A stretch of DNA of 64,000 nucleotides from Shinella kummerowiae (GTDB taxonomy: Bacteria > Pseudomonadota > Alphaproteobacteria > Rhizobiales > Rhizobiaceae), in the NCBI RefSeq assembly GCF_009827055.1, contig NZ_WUMK01000010.1, forward strand, positions 62,001 to 126,000, written 5' to 3'. Under the pieces are notes generated by a model. That model saw only the letters and a program-made list of their open reading frames with translations, had not been told where the DNA came from and ran no database searches. Below are positions 44,938 through 54,270 of this stretch, in pieces. Positions within the stretch are counted from its first letter, which is position 1, and each line of letters opens with the position of its first letter. Position numbers and translations under genes: made by a program.

Positions 44938-45858
44938 TCACGACCGGGTCGCGAACAGGCCGCTCGGCCTGAAAGCGAGAATGAGCGCCATGACGACATA
45001 GATCAGCATCGAGGCAAGCGCTGCGCCGATCGTGGTGGCCTGCGCGGCCGGCATGGTCAGCGCAAGCAACGACGGCAGCAGGAAACGGCCCATCGTATCG
45101 ACAACGCCGACGATGACCGCGCCGACGAGTGCGCCCTTGATGGAGCCGATGCCGCCGATGACGATGACGACGAAGGCGAGGATGAGCACCGGCTCGCCCA
45201 TGCCGACCTGAACCGACTGGAGCGCACCGACCAGGGCACCCGCGAGACCCGCAAGCGCGGCGCCAAGCGCGAAGACCACGGTGTAGAGCGTGCTGATATC
45301 GACGCCGAGGGCGGCGATCATCTCGCGGTCGGATTCGCCAGCGCGAATGCGCATGCCGAGCCGCGTGCGGGAAATCAGGAGATAGAGGCCGATGGCCACC
45401 GCAATACCGACGGCGATGATCGCCAGACGGTAGAGCTGGTACTGGCCGCCGCCCGGCAGCGGCACCGCCCCTTGAAGCTGTTTGGGAATATCGAGATAGA
45501 GCGGGAACGAGCCGAAAAGCCAGCGCGCGCCCTCGGACAGGATCAGGATCAGCGCGAAGGTGGCGAGCACCTGGTCGAGGTGGTCGCGGTCGTAAAGCCT
45601 TCGGATGACCGCGACTTCGATCAGCGCCCCGACGCCGGCGGCGGCGGCAAGGCTGGCGACGAGGCCTAACCAGAAGGAGCCGGTGGCCGCGGCCACCGCG
45701 GCGCAGGCGAAGGCGCCGATCATGTAGAGCGAGCCGTGGGCGAGGTTGATCAGGCCCATTACGCCGAAAATCAGCGTCAGGCCGGCGGCCATAAGAAACA
45801 GCATGACGCCGAGCTGGAGCCCGTTCAGGAGTTGTTCGATGAGGAGTGCGGTGAACAC
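44938..45858 (-). CDS. Branched-chain-type ABC transporter permease (LivH-like)
   Basis: A 306-residue permease with eight or so helices, the LivH block FGVMGLINLAHGSLYMIGAF and the cytoplasmic loop RTRLGMRIRAGESDREMIAAL. The start is a GTG at 45858 with a weak ribosome site. It is preceded by a 94-bp gap from the binding-protein gene, holding a very stable hairpin. Confidence 0.92.
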   Translation of the reverse strand: MFTALLIEQLLNGLQLGVMLFLMAAGLTLIFGVMGLINLAHGSLYMIGAFACAAVAAATGSFWLGLVASLAAAAGVGALIEVAVIRRLYDRDHLDQVLATFALILILSEGARWLFGSFPLYLDIPKQLQGAVPLPGGGQYQLYRLAIIAVGIAVAIGLYLLISRTRLGMRIRAGESDREMIAALGVDISTLYTVVFALGAALAGLAGALVGALQSVQVGMGEPVLILAFVVIVIGGIGSIKGALVGAVIVGVVDTMGRFLLPSLLALTMPAAQATTIGAALASMLIYVVMALILAFRPSGLFATRS

Positions 45859-45896
45859 GGCGTCGGTCCGGGCTTGAGGTCGGGATCGCGTAGCCC

Positions 45897-45936
45897 ATCG
45901 CCCGGGCGCCGGCAGAAAGCCGAACGCCCGGGCGAT
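45897..45936 (-). promoter_or_regulatory. Intercistronic hairpin between the binding-protein and LivH-like genes
   Basis: A perfect 12-bp stem ATCGCCCGGGCG / CGCCCGGGCGAT (45897-45908 with 45925-45936) whose loop contains a second 4-bp stem (CGGC / GCCG). There is no U tract. It lies 16 bp beyond the SBP stop. Confidence 0.75.
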
Positions 45937-45952
45937 CAGACGTCAGGAGGCG

Positions 45953-47089
45953 TTACAGGCCGCACTGGTCGGCATAGACGTCCTTGTGATTTTCGAAGGC
46001 GGTCGCAACGATCTTGTTGGTCAGCATATCGCCATCCTTCACTACCTCGCGCACATAGATGTTCTGGATCGGGTGCTGGTTCTTGTTGAAGGCGAACGTG
46101 CCACGCACGGATTTGAAGTCGGCCGCCTTCAGTGCCGCGCGGAAGGCATCCTTGTCCTTGACGCTTGCCTTGGACAGCGCCGAGAGGATCAGGTTTGCCG
46201 TGTCCCAGCTCTGCGCCGCATAGACCGAGGGAAGGCGGTTGTACTCGGCCTTGAAGCTTTCGACGAAGGCCTTGCTGGCCTCGTTGTCGAGGTCCGGCGA
46301 CCAGCTGGCGGAATTCTTCACGCCGAGCGCTGCATCCCCGACGGCCGGCAGCACGTCCTGATCGAAGGAGAAGCCAGGGCCCATGACCGGAATGCCGACG
46401 CCCGACTGGGCATATTGCTTCATGAAGGCAATGCCCATGCCGCCGGGCAGGAAGAAATAGACGGAATCGGCGCCCGATGCGCGGATCTGCGCGATCTCGG
46501 CCGCATAGTCCGTCTGGCCGACCTGGGTGTAGACCTCGCCGGCCAGGCTGCCTTTATAGAAGCGCTTGAAGCCGGTCAGCGCATCCTTGCCCGCCGGGTA
46601 GTTGGGCGCGAGGATGAACGAGTTCTTGTAGTCCTTGTTGGCATATTCGCCCATGCCTTCATGGAAGTTGTCATTCTGATAGGCCACGTTGAAATAGTTC
46701 GCGTTGCAGTTCGTGCCGGCCAGCGCCGAGGGGCCGGCGTTCGGCGAAAGATAGATGACGTCCTGCGCCACCGTGTTCGGCACGACGGCCATGGCGAGGT
46801 TCGACCAGATGATGCCCGTCATCAGATCGACCTTGTCGCCCTGGATCATCTTTTCCGCGATCTGCACCGCCAGTTCCGGCTTCTGGGCGTCGTCCTCGAT
46901 CACGAGTTCCACGTCCTTGTTGCCCGACTGCTTGATGGCGAGCGTGAAGGCGTCGCGCATGTCGATGCCGAGGCCGGCACCGCCGCCCGAAAGCGTGGTG
47001 ATGACGCCGATCTTCACCGGTTCTGCATAGGCAAGGCTGGATGTCGCGAGAGAAAGGCCAAAGAGGCTCGCTGCCAAAATACGGTTCAT
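45953..47089 (-). CDS. Branched-chain-type ABC transporter substrate-binding protein
   Basis: A 378-residue Peripla_BP_6 protein with a signal peptide (ILAASLFGLSLATSSLAYA, cleavage before EPVKIGV). The mature part is the type I fold (IGVITTLSGGGAGLGIDMRD). Members of this branch often bind aromatic acids. It lies between the tryptophan dioxygenase (39-bp gap) and the permeases, so anthranilate, kynurenine or tryptophan are likely ligands. Confidence 0.92.
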   Translation of the reverse strand: MNRILAASLFGLSLATSSLAYAEPVKIGVITTLSGGGAGLGIDMRDAFTLAIKQSGNKDVELVIEDDAQKPELAVQIAEKMIQGDKVDLMTGIIWSNLAMAVVPNTVAQDVIYLSPNAGPSALAGTNCNANYFNVAYQNDNFHEGMGEYANKDYKNSFILAPNYPAGKDALTGFKRFYKGSLAGEVYTQVGQTDYAAEIAQIRASGADSVYFFLPGGMGIAFMKQYAQSGVGIPVMGPGFSFDQDVLPAVGDAALGVKNSASWSPDLDNEASKAFVESFKAEYNRLPSVYAAQSWDTANLILSALSKASVKDKDAFRAALKAADFKSVRGTFAFNKNQHPIQNIYVREVVKDGDMLTNKIVATAFENHKDVYADQCGL

Positions 47090-47128
47090 GCTGTTCTCCT
47101 CATAAAGTTCGGTTTTTATTGTGTTCTA

Positions 47129-47965
47129 TCAAAGGTCTGTACGAACATGCCATAGCTCGGGGAAGAGTTCCACTTCCAGCATCTTCTTGAGATAGGATGC
47201 ACCGGAGGTGCCGCCGGTGCCGCGCTTGAAGCCGATGATGCGCTCGACCGTGGTAACGTGGTTGAAGCGCCAGCGCCGGAAATAATCCTCGAAATCGACC
47301 AGCTTTTCGGCAAGCTCGTAGAGCATCCAGTAGCGCTGCGGGTTGCGATAGACGGTCTGCCAGGCTGCAAAAACCTTGCCGTTCTCGGCGCGCGTCTCGC
47401 GCCAGTCGCCGCGTTCCGCCTCGTCGCCGATGTCGAAGCCGTTGCGGCCCAGAAGCCGGATCGCCTCGTCGTAAAGCGAAGGTGCGGCGAGAATGGCTTC
47501 CAGCTTTTCCATGATATCGGGGCGATGCGCGTGCGGGCGCAGCATGGCGAGGTTGCGGTTGCCGGCAAGGAATTCGATCGCCCGGTACTGCCAGGACTGG
47601 AAACCCGAGGATTGCCCAAGCGAATCCCGGAACTCGGTATATTCGCTCGGCGTCATCGTGCGCAGCACGTCCCAGGCGCTGTTGAGCTGTTCGAAGATGC
47701 GAGCGACGCGCGACAGCATCTTGAAGGCGGGCTCCAGATGATCCTCCCGAAGCGACCGGATCGCCGAACTGATCTCATGCAGGGCAAGCTTCATCCAGAG
47801 TTCCGAGGTCTGGTGCTGGATGATGAACAGCATCTCGTCATGCGCGTCCGACAGCGGCGCCTGCGCCGTCAGCACCTTTTCCAGCTTGAGATAATCGCTG
47901 TAGGACATGCGTTCCTTGAACGACATCTGCGCGCCTTCCGTGGAAGGGTCGTACGGCTTGCTCAT
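47129..47965 (-). CDS. kynA: Tryptophan 2,3-dioxygenase
   Basis: A 278-residue heme dioxygenase, the size of bacterial TDO. The distal-pocket His is in [18 protein letters not shown] and the heme-ligand His is in [19 protein letters not shown]; the substrate loop [16 protein letters not shown] follows. The ATG at 47965 has GGAG upstream. It converts L-tryptophan to N-formyl-L-kynurenine, the first step of the pathway completed by the formamidase at 49892 and kynureninase at 40241. The gap to the ligase gene is 1 bp. Confidence 0.96.
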   Translation of the reverse strand: MSKPYDPSTEGAQMSFKERMSYSDYLKLEKVLTAQAPLSDAHDEMLFIIQHQTSELWMKLALHEISSAIRSLREDHLEPAFKMLSRVARIFEQLNSAWDVLRTMTPSEYTEFRDSLGQSSGFQSWQYRAIEFLAGNRNLAMLRPHAHRPDIMEKLEAILAAPSLYDEAIRLLGRNGFDIGDEAERGDWRETRAENGKVFAAWQTVYRNPQRYWMLYELAEKLVDFEDYFRRWRFNHVTTVERIIGFKRGTGGTSGASYLKKMLEVELFPELWHVRTDL

Positions 47966-47966
47966 T

Positions 47967-49586
47967 TCAATGCTCCGTGCGCAGGCGAAAACGCTGGATC
48001 TTGCCCGTCGGCGTCTTCGGCAGGGCATCCAGGAATTTCACCGAGCGGGGGTATTTGTAAGGGGCGATCAATGCCTTCACATGATCTTGCAGGCGCTTTA
48101 TCGTCGCCTCGTCGGCCGAAACGCCGGCCACCAGAACGACATGGGCCTCGACGATCTGGCCGCGCTCGCTATCGGTTGCACCGATCACGGCGCATTCTGC
48201 CACGTCCGCATGGGCGATCAGGGCCGCCTCTACTTCAGGGCCGGCGATGTTGTAGCCCGCGCTGATGATCATGTCGTCGGAGCGGGCGGCGAAGTGGAAA
48301 AAGCCGTCCTCGTCCTGCAGGAAGGCGTCGCCCGTGAGGTTCCAGCCGTCGCGCACATAGTCGCGCTGGCGGGCATCGGCCATGTAGCGGCAGCCGGTCG
48401 GGCCGCGCACCGCAAGCTTGCCGACCGTACCACGCGGCAGTTCCTGCATCTCCTCGTCGACGATCCGCGCCTCATAGCCGCCCACGGGTTTGCCGGTGGA
48501 GGCCGCCTTGCGGTCTTCAAAACGGTTGGAAATGAAGATGTGCAGCATTTCGGTTGCGCCGATTCCATCGAGGATCGGCTTTCCGGTCTTTTGTGTCCAT
48601 TCGTCGAAGACCGGACCGGGCAGCGTTTCACCGGCGGAGATGGCGACACGCAACGACGAGAGGTCCGCGCCGGCATCCATCGCCTTCAACATGGCGCGGT
48701 AGGCGGTGGGGGCGGTAAACGAGATCGTCGCCTTGTAGGTTTCTATGATCTCCACCATCAGCGCCGGCGTCGCCTGCTCGAGCAGCGTCGCGGCCGCGCC
48801 GAAGCGTAGCGGAAAGATGGCAAGACCGCCGAGGCCGAAGGTGAAGGCGAGCGGCGGCGAGCCGACGAAGACGTCCTCGGGAGTCACCGTGAGAACTTCC
48901 TTCGCATACCCGTCGGCGATTACCATCAGGTCGCGGTGAAAGTGCATGGTCACCTTCGGCACGCCCGTGGTGCCGGATGTGAAACCGAGCAGCGCCACGT
49001 CATCGCGTCCCGTTCGAACGGCGTCGAAGGTGACCGGCTTGTCGAGCGCGACACGGTCTAGTTCCGCATCATGGTTCGCGGTACCGTCAAAGCCGATGAC
49101 CTGTTTGAGATAGCGGCTGTCCTTGGCGCAAGCGATCATTTCGTCCATCAGGCGCGTATCACAGAGCGCCAGGCTGATTTCGGCCTTGTCTACGATCTTC
49201 GTGAGTTCGCCTGCGCGCAGCATCGGCATCGTATTGACCACGACGGCGCCCGCCTTGGTGGCGGCAAGCCAGCAGGCAACCATGGCCGGATTGTTGGCCG
49301 AGCGGATGAGGACGCGGTTGCCGGGCTTCACGCCGTAATTTTCAACGAGCGCATGCGCCAGCCGGTTCGTCCAGTCGGAGAGTTCCTTGTAGGTGCGCCG
49401 CCGCCCGTTGCCGATCAGCGCGGTCCGGTCGCCCACACCCTTCGCGACCATTGCATCCGTCAGTTCCACGGCGGCGTTGAGATGGTCCGGATAGTCGAAG
49501 CCGTCGAGCAGGAAATCCGGCCATTCCCCCGGCGGCGGCAGGTTGTCGCGGGTGAACGTATCGACATGTGCGGTCGGTCCAAGCAT
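47967..49586 (-). CDS. Aromatic acid-CoA ligase, probable 2-aminobenzoate-CoA ligase
   Basis: A 539-residue acyl-adenylate-forming enzyme. ATP-binding loop [11 protein letters not shown] followed by the MHFHRDL block seen in benzoate/2-aminobenzoate-CoA ligases, [31 protein letters not shown], and the C-terminal catalytic Lys in [14 protein letters not shown] choose the ATG at 49586 with GGGGAG upstream; the upstream frame to 49805 is not conserved-looking. It leads the operon ligase-TDO-SBP-LivHMGF and would activate anthranilate for the monooxygenase/reductase at 33427. Confidence 0.92.
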   Translation of the reverse strand: MLGPTAHVDTFTRDNLPPPGEWPDFLLDGFDYPDHLNAAVELTDAMVAKGVGDRTALIGNGRRRTYKELSDWTNRLAHALVENYGVKPGNRVLIRSANNPAMVACWLAATKAGAVVVNTMPMLRAGELTKIVDKAEISLALCDTRLMDEMIACAKDSRYLKQVIGFDGTANHDAELDRVALDKPVTFDAVRTGRDDVALLGFTSGTTGVPKVTMHFHRDLMVIADGYAKEVLTVTPEDVFVGSPPLAFTFGLGGLAIFPLRFGAAATLLEQATPALMVEIIETYKATISFTAPTAYRAMLKAMDAGADLSSLRVAISAGETLPGPVFDEWTQKTGKPILDGIGATEMLHIFISNRFEDRKAASTGKPVGGYEARIVDEEMQELPRGTVGKLAVRGPTGCRYMADARQRDYVRDGWNLTGDAFLQDEDGFFHFAARSDDMIISAGYNIAGPEVEAALIAHADVAECAVIGATDSERGQIVEAHVVLVAGVSADEATIKRLQDHVKALIAPYKYPRSVKFLDALPKTPTGKIQRFRLRTEH

Positions 49587-49891
49587 GTAGCGGCTACTCC
49601 CCTGTTCCAGTCCTACCTGTTTCCCAGGCGCGTTCAAAGCCGATGAGATGGTGTTTGGCCGCGCAATGACACTCGTCCGGGCATGGCTTCGCCGGATCGC
49701 GTCGTCGCGCAACAAATGCATCGATGGTGATGGGCACAGCGAAGACCTCCACTTCTGCGCTGAACATGGAGCAGCATCGCATCTGTCAAAAATTATTTCA
49801 AGCATAAAGTTTCTCGTCCGATGGCATTGCCTTTGCCGACGGTCCGGGCGATTGCTATGGCGCTGGCCGCATCAACGGGAGGAGTGCAGCG
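49587..49891. other. Intergenic region between the ligase operon and the formamidase gene
   Basis: A 305-bp divergent control region. No supported gene. Its centre (49785-49815) is AT-rich and holds the candidate MarR operator, placing that site where it could control both directions. Confidence 0.5.
49794..49811. promoter_or_regulatory. Candidate MarR operator upstream of the ligase operon and formamidase
   Basis: TATTTCAAGCATAAAGTT matches the 35841-35858 palindrome at 15 of 18 positions, sharing the core TTTCAAGC-TAAA. It lies in the divergent gap, 208 bp from the ligase start and 81 bp from the formamidase start. Confidence 0.55.
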
Positions 49892-50722
49892 ATGCTGGAA
49901 TACCGCATTTCGGATTGGGACGACGCCTATGCCAATGGCGTGAACATCGCACGCAGCGATCGTTGGCCGGAGGCCTGGACCCGGCCCGCCGAGGCGTTCC
50001 GCGACACATTGCTTTCGGCCGGGCGCGCGAAACTCGACCTCGCCTATGGCGAGCGTCCGCGCAACCGCCTGGATCTCTTTCTCCCGGAAGGGTCAGCCAA
50101 AGGCCTGGTCGTCTTCGTGCATGGTGGCTTTTGGCTGCAGACCGATAAAAGCGTCTGGTCGCATCTGGCCGCTGGTGCCATCGCGAGCGGTTTCGCCGTT
50201 GCCATGCCGTCCTACACGCTGTGCCCGGAGGTTCGCATCGCAGAGATCGTAAGGGAAGTCGCCGCAGCCATCGGGGAAGCCGCAAAGCGCGTCGAAGGCC
50301 CGCTGATGCTGACCGGGCACTCCGCCGGCGGACATCTCGCCAGCCGGATGGTCACGGCGACGTCGCCTCTCGCGCCCCACGTTCAGCAGCGCATCCGCAA
50401 TGTCGTCTCCATTTCCGGCCTGCACGACCTGCGCCCGCTTCTATCCACCGCGATGAACGAAAAGCTTGCCCTCGACGAAGCGGAAGCGCTTGCCGAAAGC
50501 CCGGCGCTGCTGCGGCCGATGGAAAATACCCGCATCACCTGCTGGGTTGGCGGCAGCGAACGCGCGGAATTCCTGCGCCAGACCGCGTTGCTCGCCAATA
50601 TCTGGACGGGGTTGGGCGCGACCACCGCAGAGGTCGTCGAGCCCAACAAACATCACTTCGACATTCTCGACGGCCTGACCGACGCGGCGCATCCGCTGAC
50701 CCGGACCCTGCTGTCGGCGTGA
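49892..50722 (+). CDS. Alpha/beta hydrolase, probable kynurenine formamidase (AFMID type)
   Basis: A 276-residue esterase-fold protein. Oxyanion-hole motif HGGFW starts at H77 and the nucleophile is Ser144 in GHSAGGH; Asp and His of the triad are expected near residues 210-255 (KHHFDIL). HGG(F/Y)W with GHSAGGH is typical of eukaryote-like arylformamidases, which hydrolyse N-formylkynurenine to kynurenine and formate. It is divergent from the operon with tryptophan dioxygenase. The unrelated metal-dependent KynB of pseudomonads is absent from this window. Confidence 0.85.
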   Translation: MLEYRISDWDDAYANGVNIARSDRWPEAWTRPAEAFRDTLLSAGRAKLDLAYGERPRNRLDLFLPEGSAKGLVVFVHGGFWLQTDKSVWSHLAAGAIASGFAVAMPSYTLCPEVRIAEIVREVAAAIGEAAKRVEGPLMLTGHSAGGHLASRMVTATSPLAPHVQQRIRNVVSISGLHDLRPLLSTAMNEKLALDEAEALAESPALLRPMENTRITCWVGGSERAEFLRQTALLANIWTGLGATTAEVVEPNKHHFDILDGLTDAAHPLTRTLLSA

Positions 50723-50771
50723 CGGCACCGTTGGAAAGACGAGCCAGCCGACAGCGCGACCGTCGCAGGCG

Positions 50772-51377
50772 TCAGTCGGCGACAGAAATGTCGGGGGCTA
50801 CGGAGCCGATATTGTATCCCTCCAGTTGCGCGGCCATCCTGTCGCGGGCAGGGAAGTTGAGAATGGTCGCGGTTCCCGGCGTCACCGGGACGACGCGCGA
50901 CGGCGGAAGATCGAGGAATTCGTGGCAGACGGCGCGGATGACACCGCCATGCGCGACGATCAGCAGATCGCCGCGCGTGCGTGACATCCAGTCCCCGACG
51001 CCGTCCGCGATGCGCTTGCGAAACGCAATCCAGGTTTCGGCGTTGACCGGCGTGAACGTGCCGGCCCGCCAGGCCGTGTAATCGTCCGGCCGCTCGGCGA
51101 TCAGGTCCGGCTTGCGCCGCCCGGTCCACTCTCCCATGTCCAGTTCACGGAACCGCTCGTCGGACGGCGCCTCCGGGTGGCCGATGAGCGCGACCGTCTG
51201 CCGCGTCCGGCCGAGATCGGAGGCAATGACGCGGGCAGGCTGCAGTGCCTTGGCATAGGGGCGGAAGCGCCGAACCTGGGCAATCCCGCGCTCGGAAAGC
51301 AACGAATTGTCCTGGCCCTGGAGACGTTGTTCGGCGTTCCATTCCGTCTCGCCATGACGCATGAGGATCAGCCTCAT
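50772..51377 (-). CDS. Histidine phosphatase family protein
   Basis: A 201-residue phosphoglycerate mutase-like phosphatase with the N-terminal LMRHGET (catalytic His), the RTRQTV segment with the second Arg, ELDMGEW acid donor region and the second His in VAHGG. It overlaps the ABC ATPase gene by 4 bp (ATGA), so it is the last gene of the transporter operon. It could dephosphorylate the imported compound, which would fit a sugar-phosphate or phosphate-ester importer. Confidence 0.9.
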   Translation of the reverse strand: MRLILMRHGETEWNAEQRLQGQDNSLLSERGIAQVRRFRPYAKALQPARVIASDLGRTRQTVALIGHPEAPSDERFRELDMGEWTGRRKPDLIAERPDDYTAWRAGTFTPVNAETWIAFRKRIADGVGDWMSRTRGDLLIVAHGGVIRAVCHEFLDLPPSRVVPVTPGTATILNFPARDRMAAQLEGYNIGSVAPDISVAD

Positions 51378-52474
51378 TGATGTATCCTTTCTCCTGTGGT
51401 CGCGAAGACCGCATCGGGTGTGCGAATGAACGAGAGGGCGACGGGCTCTCCGGGGATCGCGCTGAAATAACCGTCGGCCATGCCGGTGACCCGCAGGTCG
51501 TCGATCGTCGCCGTCACCATGGTGCGCCCGGCGATCGGCGCGGCCTCGGCAAAACGAGCCACGAGCGTGGGTACACCGGGCACCACACCGACGCCGACAT
51601 CTTCGGCACGATAGAGCAGCTGCACCGCATCGCGCCCGGCAGCAAGGCTCGACGGCGCGAGCACAGTCTCGCCGAAGACCAGGTTTTCGCCCACGCGACG
51701 GACCGGCAGCAAGTTTGCCGGCGGTGTGCCCAGGAAGGTCGCGACGAAGCTCGTTTCGGGGTTGCGCAGGAGGTCGATGGGCCTGCCGAACTGCTCGACG
51801 CGGCCATTGTTGAGCACGGCGACATGGGTCGCCATCGTCATCGCCTCGACCTGATCATGCGTGACGTAGACGGACGTGGCGCCGGTGGCTCGGTGGATGC
51901 GCATCAATTCGCTGCGCATCTCGATGCGCAATTTGGCATCGAGATTGGAAAGCGGTTCGTCGAAGAGCAGGATGCTGGGTTCCGGCGCGATCGTGCGGGC
52001 GATCGCCACACGCTGCTGCTGACCGCCGGAGATTTCCGCCGGGTATCGCTCGGCAAGGACGTCGATACCGAGCAGGGCAAGCACTTCCGCGACCCGCTTC
52101 GCACGCTTCTCCCGCGGCCATTTCGCAACCTTGAGCGGCCAGGCGATGTTGCCGGCGACAGTCATGTGCGGCCAGAGCGCGTAGCTCTGGAAGACGAGAC
52201 CGGCATTGCGCCGGCCGGCATCGGCAATGACGCCACCCGCGCCGCTGGAAACGGTTTGCCCGACGAAGGCGATCTCCCCTTCGCTCGGGCTTTCCAGCCC
52301 CGCCAGCATGCGCAGCAAGGTCGACTTGCCGCAACCCGAGGGGCCGACGAGAACGAGAAAGGAACCGGCCGGAACCGAAAGATCGACATCCTTGACGGCA
52401 GTGAAGGTGCCGAACCGTTTGACGAGATTGCGTATCTGGATGGCGTTCGCGGCGCCTGTCGCGATGGCGTTCAT
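51374..52474 (-). CDS. Fe3+/spermidine-type ABC transporter ATP-binding protein (FbpC/AfuC-like)
   Basis: A 366-residue ATPase with GPSGCGKST, ISGGQQQRVAIARTI, ILLFDEPLSNLDAKL and a C-terminal TOBE domain (about 280-360). The ATG at 52474 overlaps the permease stop as ATGA and has GGAAAGAG upstream; a GTG at 52486 is an alternative. The family covers Fe3+, putrescine, phosphonate and sugar-phosphate importers. Confidence 0.92.
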   Translation of the reverse strand: MNAIATGAANAIQIRNLVKRFGTFTAVKDVDLSVPAGSFLVLVGPSGCGKSTLLRMLAGLESPSEGEIAFVGQTVSSGAGGVIADAGRRNAGLVFQSYALWPHMTVAGNIAWPLKVAKWPREKRAKRVAEVLALLGIDVLAERYPAEISGGQQQRVAIARTIAPEPSILLFDEPLSNLDAKLRIEMRSELMRIHRATGATSVYVTHDQVEAMTMATHVAVLNNGRVEQFGRPIDLLRNPETSFVATFLGTPPANLLPVRRVGENLVFGETVLAPSSLAAGRDAVQLLYRAEDVGVGVVPGVPTLVARFAEAAPIAGRTMVTATIDDLRVTGMADGYFSAIPGEPVALSFIRTPDAVFATTGERIHQ

Positions 52475-54216
52475 GACTCTTTCCACTTCTGAACGCGGTT
52501 CTGCAGACTGTGAGCCAGAAAGGAGGCTGCGAGGCAGACCACGAGGATGACGAGGGTGATGGCATTGGCAAACTGCATGAAGCCTTCCGCCGCGTAACGG
52601 TAGGCAACCATGCTGAGCACCGGCGACGTGGCCGTGAACAGCAGCACGACAAGCGAAAGATCCCGCACCATCTTGACGAAGACGAGGATCGCCCCGGCAA
52701 ACAGGCCGCGGATCGCCAGCGGGAAGATGATCGCAAACAGCCGGCGGATGAGACCCGCCCCGGTCAGTCGGGCGCTTTCCTCGATGTCGGCCGAAATCTG
52801 GCCGAGCACGGACCGGCCGGATTGCACGGCGAAAGGCAGGTTGTGCGCCGATGCGGCAATGACGAGCAGCACGAACGTGCCATAGAGCGACGGGAACGGC
52901 CCGATCGGCGCACCAAACAGTGCGATATAGGCTGCGGCAAAGGCGATGCTTGGCACCAGCAACGGCAGGAAAGCGAGCTGGCTGAGGAGCGTGGCGAGCA
53001 AGCTGCCCCGGCGCTGCACGATGGTATAGGCCAGTGCGAGCCCCAGCAACATGGTTGTGAAGGCGACGACGAGGCCCAGGCGGATCGTGCTCCAGATGGC
53101 ATCGAGCAGAACGGGATTGCGGAAGATGCCGGCCTGGCCCTGCGCCATCTCGCCGCCGCCCTCGCCGATCCAGAAATGCAGCGTCCAGTTGGAAAACAGC
53201 GCCCCGCTCTGTGGCGCAAGGCTGGATGCGGCAAGCACGAGCACCGGCACGATGGTGGTCAGCAGGCCAATGGCGGCGGCGACGGCGAAGAGCGGCCAGC
53301 GCCAGGCTCCGAGCGGGAAGCGTTTGGTGCGCCCACCCTTACCGGTGACGGTGATGAAGGCCTTGCGCCCGGAAACGAGACGGTCGGACAGGAAGAGGAA
53401 CAGCGCCGAAACGGCAATCAGCAGCAGCGCGATGACAAAGCCGCGTTCGTTCTGCCCGGTCTCGATCATGCCGAAGAGACGGGTGGAAAGGGTCTGCATG
53501 CGCACCGGCAGGCCAAGCAAGGCGGGCGCCGCAAAATTGGCGACGGCACCGGCAAAGGTCAGTGAGGTCGCGGCGATCAGCGCCGGCGTCACGACCGGCA
53601 GAATGATGCCGAAGAAGATACGGGGGCGTTTTGCACCCGCCATCTGGCCGGCCTCGACGAGATCGGCACCGACCGAACTGAGCGCCGCAGCAATGATCGT
53701 ATAGGCGAGCGAATAGTAGTGCGCGATCAATACGATCGCCGTGGGGATGAGCCCCCAGGCCAGCCAGTCGGGAATGGCAAGGCCACTGGTCTCGAAAAAG
53801 CCTGCGGAGCCGCCAAGGCGGGAATTGCGAAACAGCGTGCCCCAGGCAAGTGCCGCAGCAAAGCTCGGAATCATGTAGGGCAGCATGGCCATCATGCCGA
53901 TGAGACGCCGTCCAGGCACGTCGGTGAGCACGACAAGCCAGGCGAGAAAGCCACCGATGATCAGGCAGCCGCTCGCGACGCTGAAGCCGAGGATCATCGT
54001 GTTGAACAGCGGCCGCCACCACAGATTGGCGGAAAGCGGGCTGGCCAGCACGGCCTTCCACGCCGCCATCCCCTCCGGTGTCAGCGTGGAGAGCACGATG
54101 CGGGCGAGCGGCGCCACCACAAGTATGGCAACGATTGCGACAAGAAGAACCGGCAAAAGGAAACCTGATCGGAGCAGCCGGCTGCCCGATGGCACGAAAA
54201 GCGAAGTCGATGTCAT
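52471..54216 (-). CDS. Fe3+-type ABC transporter permease, fused two-domain (FbpB/AfuB-like)
   Basis: A 581-residue permease made of two homologous halves with about six helices each. Each half has an EAA loop: SSVGADLVEAGQMAGAKRPR in the first and ISADIEESARLTGAGLIRR in the second. The ATG at 54216 has GGAGGG upstream. It sits between the binding protein and the ATPase. Confidence 0.92.
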   Translation of the reverse strand: MTSTSLFVPSGSRLLRSGFLLPVLLVAIVAILVVAPLARIVLSTLTPEGMAAWKAVLASPLSANLWWRPLFNTMILGFSVASGCLIIGGFLAWLVVLTDVPGRRLIGMMAMLPYMIPSFAAALAWGTLFRNSRLGGSAGFFETSGLAIPDWLAWGLIPTAIVLIAHYYSLAYTIIAAALSSVGADLVEAGQMAGAKRPRIFFGIILPVVTPALIAATSLTFAGAVANFAAPALLGLPVRMQTLSTRLFGMIETGQNERGFVIALLLIAVSALFLFLSDRLVSGRKAFITVTGKGGRTKRFPLGAWRWPLFAVAAAIGLLTTIVPVLVLAASSLAPQSGALFSNWTLHFWIGEGGGEMAQGQAGIFRNPVLLDAIWSTIRLGLVVAFTTMLLGLALAYTIVQRRGSLLATLLSQLAFLPLLVPSIAFAAAYIALFGAPIGPFPSLYGTFVLLVIAASAHNLPFAVQSGRSVLGQISADIEESARLTGAGLIRRLFAIIFPLAIRGLFAGAILVFVKMVRDLSLVVLLFTATSPVLSMVAYRYAAEGFMQFANAITLVILVVCLAASFLAHSLQNRVQKWKES

Positions 54217-54228
54217 GAAAACCCTCCG

Positions 54229-54264
54229 CGCAGACCGGCATACCATTTGGCACTCCGGTCTGCG
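54229..54264 (-). promoter_or_regulatory. Intercistronic hairpin between the binding-protein and permease genes
   Basis: Perfect 10-bp arms CGCAGACCGG / CCGGTCTGCG (54229-54238 with 54255-54264) separated by 16 bp, 6 bp after the SBP stop. No U tract. Confidence 0.7.
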
Positions 54265-54270
54265 GGTCCG

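Noticed and set aside
43905-44972. 355-codon + strand frame opposite the LivG/LivM genes
   Set aside because: Charged, repetitive composition without motifs; the minus-strand transporter genes are clear.
52510-53565. 351-codon + strand frame opposite the Fe3+-type permease
   Set aside because: Antisense shadow of a membrane protein gene, unusually rich in Gln, Arg and Glu.
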